Below, in pieces: positions 53,541 to 58,923 of a DNA stretch of 58,923 bases (position 1 is the stretch's first letter; every line of letters starts with the position of its first letter). A program made the translations under genes and the position numbers. The DNA is taken from assembly GCA_035296965.1 (NCBI GenBank), contig DATGZX010000367.1:1-58923 (forward strand), read 5' to 3'. This DNA is from DATGZX01 sp035296965. GTDB taxonomy: Bacteria; Planctomycetota; Planctomycetia; Gemmatales; Gemmataceae. Under the pieces are notes generated by a model that saw nothing but the letters and a program-made list of their open reading frames with translations, made no database searches and had not been told where the DNA came from.

Positions 53541-54671
53541 ATGTCCACGGAACCACAACGCGAATCCATATTGCAGGAACCAGGACCGGCGCTTTCCGGC
53601 GTGCTGCACATCTATGTCGCCTTTGACTGGGGGGACGAGGTAGACCTCGAACGCGCTCGTGGATTGGTGCCTGCAGAAGCGCGCGATTTGCCTCGGCGTC
53701 GGCGGACACCGTCATCGATGGGTTATCGTCCCCTGCCGCTCCGATTTGGCTTGCCAGCGATGGCGCTCGAGTTGCCCGAGCTGGGATGCGTCCAGGTGCC
53801 CGCGGAGGCCACCATCTTTGACTTTGGTGCGGTCAGTATCGCATTTCACGTGCATTTTGCCTTGCCCACGGCGGCTTTGATCCGACTAGCCGGCTGGCTG
53901 GCCGAGCCAACCAGTATTGTGAAGGTGGGTCGATCCGCTCTTGAGCCGGTGTACCAGCGACTCTTGCCTGCTATCCAAGCACCCATTTGGAAGGACGATC
54001 TCAGCGAAGAATACTTCGTCTTTCATTTTCAGCCGGATGCCTTTCTACTACCGCCTCCAATCCTTACCGGCTCGCAGACCGCCTGGTTCGCAAGTCTCAC
54101 TCGACTCGAAGCTGGATCTCTGAGCCACGAAGAGATTGCCGAGGCCCTGAGCCTCTACCTGCGCTACAGCCCCGAGGATCTCTTCATCCCTGATTGGGCG
54201 GCTGCGGTGCTGATCGACTCCGACTGCGGCGAGACATTGCAGACTATCGAATTCGCCAACTTGCAACTCCTCGAGTTCCGCCACATCGACGCCCGATTGG
54301 ATGACGTTTTGTCTGTCGCTTACGGGCTCATTCACGCCAGCACCAAATCTCGTCTTCCCTCGTGGCGCAGCCATGCGCGGTCGTTGCGATTTTTGGGAGA
54401 GTTGGAGGTCGAGGCGAACAGTTTATTCGAACGAACCGGCAACGTCCTCAAGTTGGTAGGCGATCAGTATCTCGCGCGCGTCTATCGGCTGCTAGCCCGG
54501 CGCTTTCACCTGGAACAATGGGAACAGAACATTCGACGAAAGCTGGAGGTCGCCGAGGGTGTTTACAAGGTGGTGTCCGACCAGTCCGAAACCCATCGCG
54601 CGGAATTTCTCGAAGTGACGGTGGTTTTCCTCATTTTGCTGGAGATAGTTCTTGCGCTGCTCAGGCATTGA
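53541..54671 (+). CDS. RMND1/DUF155-family membrane protein
   Basis: The 376-residue protein has a beta-rich N-terminal part (about 15-110), a central helical domain (about 180-345) and one C-terminal membrane helix (about 352-372, FLEVTVVFLILLEIVLALL). Motifs SLYLRYSPEDLFIPDW, ANLQLLEFRHIDARLDD, GNVLKLVGDQYLARVYRLLA and the final LEVTVVFLILLEI match the DUF155 family of yeast Rmd1/Sif2 and human RMND1. In mitochondria RMND1 helps hold ribosomes at the inner membrane; the bacterial role is not known. There is no strong Shine-Dalgarno at 53541. It shares its 167-base upstream region with the ClpP-like gene, which may indicate a linked membrane protein quality function. Confidence 0.7.
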   Translation: MSTEPQRESILQEPGPALSGVLHIYVAFDWGDEVDLERARGLVPAEARDLPRRRRTPSSMGYRPLPLRFGLPAMALELPELGCVQVPAEATIFDFGAVSIAFHVHFALPTAALIRLAGWLAEPTSIVKVGRSALEPVYQRLLPAIQAPIWKDDLSEEYFVFHFQPDAFLLPPPILTGSQTAWFASLTRLEAGSLSHEEIAEALSLYLRYSPEDLFIPDWAAAVLIDSDCGETLQTIEFANLQLLEFRHIDARLDDVLSVAYGLIHASTKSRLPSWRSHARSLRFLGELEVEANSLFERTGNVLKLVGDQYLARVYRLLARRFHLEQWEQNIRRKLEVAEGVYKVVSDQSETHRAEFLEVTVVFLILLEIVLALLRH

Positions 54672-54987
54672 AGCCCCACCGCTGCTCAGACGAACATGCA
54701 TGCAACCATCCTGTTGCATTCCACTGTCGTTTTTGTCGGTAGATTTTTGGGCTGGTTAGGCTCGGTTTGGGTGGGCTGGCGTGATTTGCAAGGCATTTTC
54801 GCGGTTATGTGACGATAATAGGACAAAGAGGACGCATATAGTCTTTGTGAATCATGCCAATTCCGGGAGGGGGCCTAAACAGTCCCAAAAGTCTCAGAAT
54901 GCGGAAGTGTTGATTTTTGCGGGGTTTGCTGATGGATAGGCAGGGCAAAGCGTGTCCAAAACCAGGGGTGCCATTCTCAAAAAGGCG
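54672..54987. other. Convergent intergenic region
   Basis: This region lies between the RMND1-like (plus) and TadG-like (minus) genes. The only structure I see is a 6-bp stem TGCAAC/GTTGCA at 54700-54717, a weak terminator candidate for the plus strand. The rest is featureless and more AT-rich than the genes. Confidence 0.35.
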
Positions 54988-57450
54988 CTACTTCACCATC
55001 ACGATTGCCACACCGTCATCCATGATGGTGCTGAATGCCTGCTGAAGCTTAGTTTGTCGTTGCGCAAGCGTTCCAATGCACAACTTGTAATAATTGGGAT
55101 CAGAGGTGGCGGTGACAGAAGATGGAAACCCTGTGCCGCCAATCGCTGAAAGCTGCTGCAGCAGCGTCATGGCGCTCGTGGCTTCCGACCCGGAGGCGGT
55201 GGGTTCAAAAATGGCCCCAAAGGCGATGCAATGCACTATCACCGGCTTGCGCGGAGTCGCGAATCCGGGGCCATTTGTGTTATCGGTTGTCAGGGCGCAA
55301 ATCTTCGTGAGGACCTGAATGGCGTCCTGGCCGGGGTTGTTCGAAGAGGTTTGTACCGTATCGCTAGGAGTTATGTTGTAATACGAATTATAGGCGCCAG
55401 CGTTGGTGAAGGACTGCTGCGTCGATTGGTTCGCCATGCCATCGGTTTCGAGCACCACGAGGCGCTGCGCACCAACCCGTCCCAAACCGCCTACTGCCTG
55501 GGCTTGCAATGAGGAATTTGCACTGAATTGGTTGTAGGCCAGCATGAATCCGTAACTCGTCGCCGTGTTGGCGTCGTAATCGCCGTGGGCTCGAGGTGTC
55601 TGCATACCGTTGGGGTCCCAGGGGCGCACGTCGGTCGTGGCACTGTTCGGAGGAAACCAGAGCGAATTGATCATGCCGCTGTAGTTGCGGCTGAGGTTGT
55701 ATTGAGCCTGGGGGAACTGTCCGGCTTCCGGGGGCTCATTCGCATAGTGAGGCCGGCTGAAGAGGATCATCGACACCAGATCGTTGGGATGATTGGTTTG
55801 GATGTCGGTCAGAGCGCCCTGAATGCCAAGTTTGGCGGCCACCATAGAGATGTCACTCGCCGTACCTGGAAAGAGTCCCGTGTCCGACATGTACTGAATC
55901 ATCGTCATGGGCCCGAACCAAAAACGGTGACGCGGCCGTTTTGGATTATCTGTCGGCGAGATATACGGCTGGCCGCTTGGGGTCAAGTGAGTCCCGTCGG
56001 GACCCGTGATTTGCACGTATTGGCCGCTGGTCGATGTGCCGCAGGTGAACTCGTTCCCGATACTGCATGACGGGTTGTTTGGAGCCTGAATGTTGCCGAA
56101 TGGGTCGCGCCAGACGCCTAGCGTGTAGTCGATGTACTCTTTCCAAAAGCGTTGATCGGGATTGGTAATGGTTCTGTTCAGCTGGGTATGGTCGTAAGCA
56201 GTGGCGGGAACATCGCTCGGTATCTGCGAGTAGTAAAGGATGTTTCCGGCTCGAAGGGTCGGTGGAAAGGGATTCGGGCCACTCTGGATCCACTTGAGAA
56301 TGGCCTTGTAGTTAATGACGTAGTTGCCGGAAGGGGTCAGCATGATGCCGTTGGAGCCGAACAGCTTCGTACTATCGTTCAACGGGCCGCCAAAGGTGGG
56401 ATAGCTGCCGCCCGACGCGAAGAAATAGAGTTGTCGCCAGTCGTTGCTCACGCCGTTAGTTGTTGTCGGGTCGGGAGGCCAAATGAAGAACGTCTTGCCC
56501 CAATAGCCCGGGCCCTGCGTGTAGCCATAAAACTGTCCGTTGTAGTGGGCGTAGCCTTCGAAGGTCTTGCTGGTATTGCCGCCGCGAATTTCGGACCAAT
56601 TCTTTGCCGGAGTCGTGGTGTTCATGACAGGCAGGGGAACATCCCCGCCGGGACTCGTGTTGGTGATACTTCCGGGAGCCGGGACGAAAGCAGGAGAAGC
56701 GCTCGAACCCCGGGCATTCTGGTAATAGTTGGTCACCATCGCCGGAACGCCCAGGACGGATTGCGTCACATTGCACTTGCCGACCCGAGGGTCGGTGCTG
56801 GTGCACTGCATGTTTGCCAATGGCGAGTAGCTTGGGGCATAAGGCCCATACTGCGGGAAGACAGGATCGGTGTTATTGGATGTTCCCTGAAGGCTGCCAA
56901 GGTAGGTTTCGCAGTTCCAAAGATCGCTTTCGTTGTTCATCGAGCCCGAGTAGTCGAGGACGATCGACACGTCTCGAGGCCGATGCGCCGCGATCGCCGT
57001 TGCGGAAACGTTGAGAGAATTCAGGTTGAAGACCTTGGCAAAAGCATATGCCACATTGTGCGTCACTGTGACCTGCGTGAGGTTGTAGTTGTCCGGTGAC
57101 ACGGGCGGGAATTGCGGGTAAAACGTTTGGCTGCTTGGATCGTAATGGTAAGCACCGTGCTGAATAGTTAGGTCAGTTGTCTGGATTGGCTGAGAGAGCA
57201 CGCTGTTGTTCGTGGCCGCATTTTGGGCATTTGCGGTGGCGGCCGTGAGGTTGCTGCTCGGACTCCCGTCGAGAGTGCGCGCACCGGTCATTGCAGCAGA
57301 ATCGGCAGCGTTCTGACATTGCGTCCTAGCCACCACGATCATGCCTACGTCGATCGCCATCGCTACGAAGCCACAAATGGCGACGAGACCGATGACGAGC
57401 AACGGCAGAATCGTGCCGCGTCGTTGCTCACGCAGGGACTTGGCTATCAT
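54988..57450 (-). CDS. TadG-like protein with split VWA domain
   Basis: I prefer ATG 57450 (MIAKSLREQRRGTILPLL), with CGGGAG 6-7 bases upstream, over 57471. The 820-residue protein has the Tad pseudopilin-like N-terminus: a basic segment, one membrane helix (about 15-40) and ARTQCQNAADSAAMTGARTL. A VWA domain starts with VLDYSGSMN (Asp166 metal site) but is interrupted by about 350 residues rich in Asn, Gly, Pro and Ser. It then resumes near 530 (AKLGIQGALTDI, LVSMILFSRP). The final part has LVVLETDGMANQS and a VWA-like end. TadG proteins anchor or sense Tad pili and surface contact. It is the last gene of the three-gene run; spacing from TadE is 72 bases. The large insert is unusual. Confidence 0.82.
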   Translation of the reverse strand: MIAKSLREQRRGTILPLLVIGLVAICGFVAMAIDVGMIVVARTQCQNAADSAAMTGARTLDGSPSSNLTAATANAQNAATNNSVLSQPIQTTDLTIQHGAYHYDPSSQTFYPQFPPVSPDNYNLTQVTVTHNVAYAFAKVFNLNSLNVSATAIAAHRPRDVSIVLDYSGSMNNESDLWNCETYLGSLQGTSNNTDPVFPQYGPYAPSYSPLANMQCTSTDPRVGKCNVTQSVLGVPAMVTNYYQNARGSSASPAFVPAPGSITNTSPGGDVPLPVMNTTTPAKNWSEIRGGNTSKTFEGYAHYNGQFYGYTQGPGYWGKTFFIWPPDPTTTNGVSNDWRQLYFFASGGSYPTFGGPLNDSTKLFGSNGIMLTPSGNYVINYKAILKWIQSGPNPFPPTLRAGNILYYSQIPSDVPATAYDHTQLNRTITNPDQRFWKEYIDYTLGVWRDPFGNIQAPNNPSCSIGNEFTCGTSTSGQYVQITGPDGTHLTPSGQPYISPTDNPKRPRHRFWFGPMTMIQYMSDTGLFPGTASDISMVAAKLGIQGALTDIQTNHPNDLVSMILFSRPHYANEPPEAGQFPQAQYNLSRNYSGMINSLWFPPNSATTDVRPWDPNGMQTPRAHGDYDANTATSYGFMLAYNQFSANSSLQAQAVGGLGRVGAQRLVVLETDGMANQSTQQSFTNAGAYNSYYNITPSDTVQTSSNNPGQDAIQVLTKICALTTDNTNGPGFATPRKPVIVHCIAFGAIFEPTASGSEATSAMTLLQQLSAIGGTGFPSSVTATSDPNYYKLCIGTLAQRQTKLQQAFSTIMDDGVAIVMVK

Positions 57451-57522
57451 GGCATTCTCCCGTTCGTCCATTTCTCAGCCACCGCTCGGCCCCACAAAAC
57501 AAAGGAGGCCTGGGACGGCAAG

Positions 57523-57963
57523 CTAATTTGCCTCGCTCAGCATGATCACCTTGGAATGCATCACGACCGGATTGGGAAGGAATCCGAAACTCGGCAGCAT
57601 GGGCGTATAACTTGCTTGCAGATCCACGGCGATGCCTTGGCCAAACGCCGCATTTGTCCAGGGGCCGAGGTTGGCTCCTGAGCTTGGGTCCGCCTGGTAT
57701 ACGTTGAAGGAGGTCAATGTGAGTGGCTGGCTCGCCAAACAGCCGAGAACGCAGTTTTGAATATCGGACGTGGCGAGAGATTCTGTGTTGGCGACAGCCA
57801 GCCGGGCACCCTCGCGCGCGGAGTTATCCAGGAGGTGACGCAGCATCACAAACCTGCCGTACTCGAACAGCGCGAAGAGAACTACCAGGCAGGCGCCAAT
57901 GGCAATAGCAGTTTCTACCGCAGCCACGCCGCTCCGCCGCGTAATTCGCGAGCTACTGGACAT
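57523..57963 (-). CDS. TadE-like pseudopilin
   Basis: The 146-residue protein has GAGGAG about 9 bases upstream. It begins with a basic segment, then a hydrophobic helix GVAAVETAIAIGACLVVLF with the TadE-type GxAAVExA start, and NSAREGARLAVANT after it. It is a minor pseudopilin inserted in the inner membrane and probably cleaved at the Gly before VAAVE. It starts 13 bases after the stop of the next upstream TadE-like gene, so the two are coupled. No tadA/B/C or Flp pilin genes are in the window; they may lie elsewhere. Confidence 0.9.
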   Translation of the reverse strand: MSSSSRITRRSGVAAVETAIAIGACLVVLFALFEYGRFVMLRHLLDNSAREGARLAVANTESLATSDIQNCVLGCLASQPLTLTSFNVYQADPSSGANLGPWTNAAFGQGIAVDLQASYTPMLPSFGFLPNPVVMHSKVIMLSEAN

Positions 57964-57975
57964 TGGATTGGCTCC

Positions 57976-58455
57976 TCAATAACCTGCGGGCTCCGTGACC
58001 GAAGTAGGATAATTCTGGTCTTTCAAGGAGTACCAGGTAGCCTGCGCACTAAGTTGCGATGAGTTGTTCGTGATCAGATGCAGCCCGATCCAACGAACGT
58101 CAGCAAAGGGGATTGTGAGGGACACCTGCAATTGATCCAGCTGGGCCGCATTCTCAACGTCGGTGCCCGTATTCGTGATATCCGACACAGTTACCACGAC
58201 GTGCGTCGTCGGGATGCTGGCGTTCTGCAGGTAATTGAGTACGACCTGCTGGACCTGGGCGCTGCTGATCTGTCCGGTAGATGCCTGGCGGGCGCCCTCG
58301 CGTGCTGCGTTACTCAACATCTGTTTCACATTGATCAGCCGTCCAACTTCCCAGGTCCCGAGGAGCAACGGAGGTAAAATGAAGCTCATCACCAAGGCCA
58401 ATTCAACGGCGGCGATTCCGCGCCTGGCGCGTTTGCCGTTAACTAGTCGAGCCAT
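57976..58455 (-). CDS. TadE-like pseudopilin, first gene of run
   Basis: I set the start at 58455 (MARLVNGKRARRG) because GGAGG lies 6 bases upstream; a longer frame to 58671 encodes unlikely Arg-rich sequence. The 159-residue product has the Tad signature RRGIAAVELALVMSFILPPLLLG and a following SNAAREGARQASTG, matching its neighbour. The C-terminal part is beta-prone (VSLTIPFADVRWIG). It is paralogous to the 57523-57963 protein. It starts the TadE-TadE-TadG transcript. Confidence 0.9.
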   Translation of the reverse strand: MARLVNGKRARRGIAAVELALVMSFILPPLLLGTWEVGRLINVKQMLSNAAREGARQASTGQISSAQVQQVVLNYLQNASIPTTHVVVTVSDITNTGTDVENAAQLDQLQVSLTIPFADVRWIGLHLITNNSSQLSAQATWYSLKDQNYPTSVTEPAGY

Positions 58456-58923
58456 GACCTTCCTCCATCGTAGGGCGATCCGTTGGGCTTGCTGCCCATT
58501 GGTTGGCAGAGCATGGCGTTTCACTCGCTGTAGCGGGGGGGGGCCGCGGAGATTCCGGATCGGGCTATGGACGCAGAATTCAGGTCTCACGGAATCATTA
58601 AGCAGATCCGCGTACATGGACGGGTCGAGTCGCCTTCTTAAGCGCCTGATCACTCGCGTATTATTGTTCAATGGAATCTAGGTCATGGCTGCGAAAGAGC
58701 AAGTAAGCGACCATTTTCTTTCGTCTCGACTTCCCATGGGTCAGCGTTTCGTGAAAATAAATCCTGCTGCTGGCTAGGGATAGCGCCAGGGCGAACGCAT
58801 CAAACTTTCTCTAGGTTTCGTGCCCCAGCCAAGGTTTCCTCGAGAAAACCCGTGTCCAAGGCAGCCGCCTTGCGTTTCCGTGCGATGCTCGTTTTGGCCG
58901 GATTCCGCTTGAGCAGGCTTAAC
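58456..58923. other. Upstream region of the tad run, window end
   Basis: No gene is supported here. It should contain the promoter of the TadE/TadE/TadG transcript (minus strand). A run of seven or more G or C at 58535-58542 is the only conspicuous feature. Confidence 0.35.

Overview
The window looks like a chromosomal segment of a GC-rich planctomycete. Supporting signs are a DUF1549/DUF1553 cytochrome-like protein next to a Tat-exported DUF1501 protein and an EF-hand protein, a MoxR/DUF58/VWA operon beside a giant secreted TPR protein, an ECF sigma factor beside a Ser/Thr kinase, a Tat-exported Gfo/Idh/MocA oxidoreductase, and GCCCGA..AGCGAGG-type palindromes. Most genes are GC-rich. The exception is an AT-richer three-gene cassette at 34616-35927, which looks imported. 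No rRNA, tRNA or CRISPR array was seen. A possible transposon end sits at the left edge.

Layout. 1-3500 (minus strand): a membrane-protein gene running into a series of ~25-bp transposon-like repeats, an OmpH-like periplasmic protein, an unknown secreted protein and a BBP2-type porin whose leader contains a clear intrinsic terminator. 4439-10293 (plus): a GT-C/TPR membrane protein, a beta-helix gene remnant, a Gfo/Idh/MocA oxidoreductase with its own terminator, a REP-like inverted repeat and an RdgC-like protein. 10360-19680 (minus): a TolB-like propeller protein, then the operon moxR - DUF58 - BatA-like - double VWA - coiled-coil membrane protein. Divergent from it, 19951-34442 (plus) holds a 3871-residue TPR protein and a 21-repeat WD40 protein. 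34616-35927 (plus): the cassette DUF6941-like / small helical protein / DUF7689-like C-H protein. 36184-40791 (plus): DUF1549/1553, DUF1501 and EF-hand proteins in overlapping order.

40842-45048 (minus): ECF sigma factor, a zinc-finger/Ser-Thr kinase/NfeD fusion, and a flotillin whose gene overlaps the fusion gene by 8 bases. 45415-46609 (plus): DUF971 protein and an Mrp-type ATPase without the usual CxxC. 46610-47652: repeat-rich non-coding DNA. 47653-50763 (minus): histidine kinase and sigma54 response regulator, separated by a second REP-like inverted repeat. 50908-53373 (minus): ClpP-like protein and glycerate 2-kinase with a hairpin-rich 3' region. 53541-54671 (plus): RMND1/DUF155-type membrane protein. 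54988-58455 (minus): two TadE-like pseudopilins and a TadG-like protein with a split VWA domain.

The most notable systems are: (i) the sigma factor - kinase/NfeD fusion - flotillin operon, which would tie a phosphorylation signal physically to a flotillin membrane scaffold; (ii) the small AT-rich three-gene cassette; and (iii) the MoxR/VWA operon facing the giant TPR/WD40 pair. All functions were inferred by reading sequence motifs. No database search was run.
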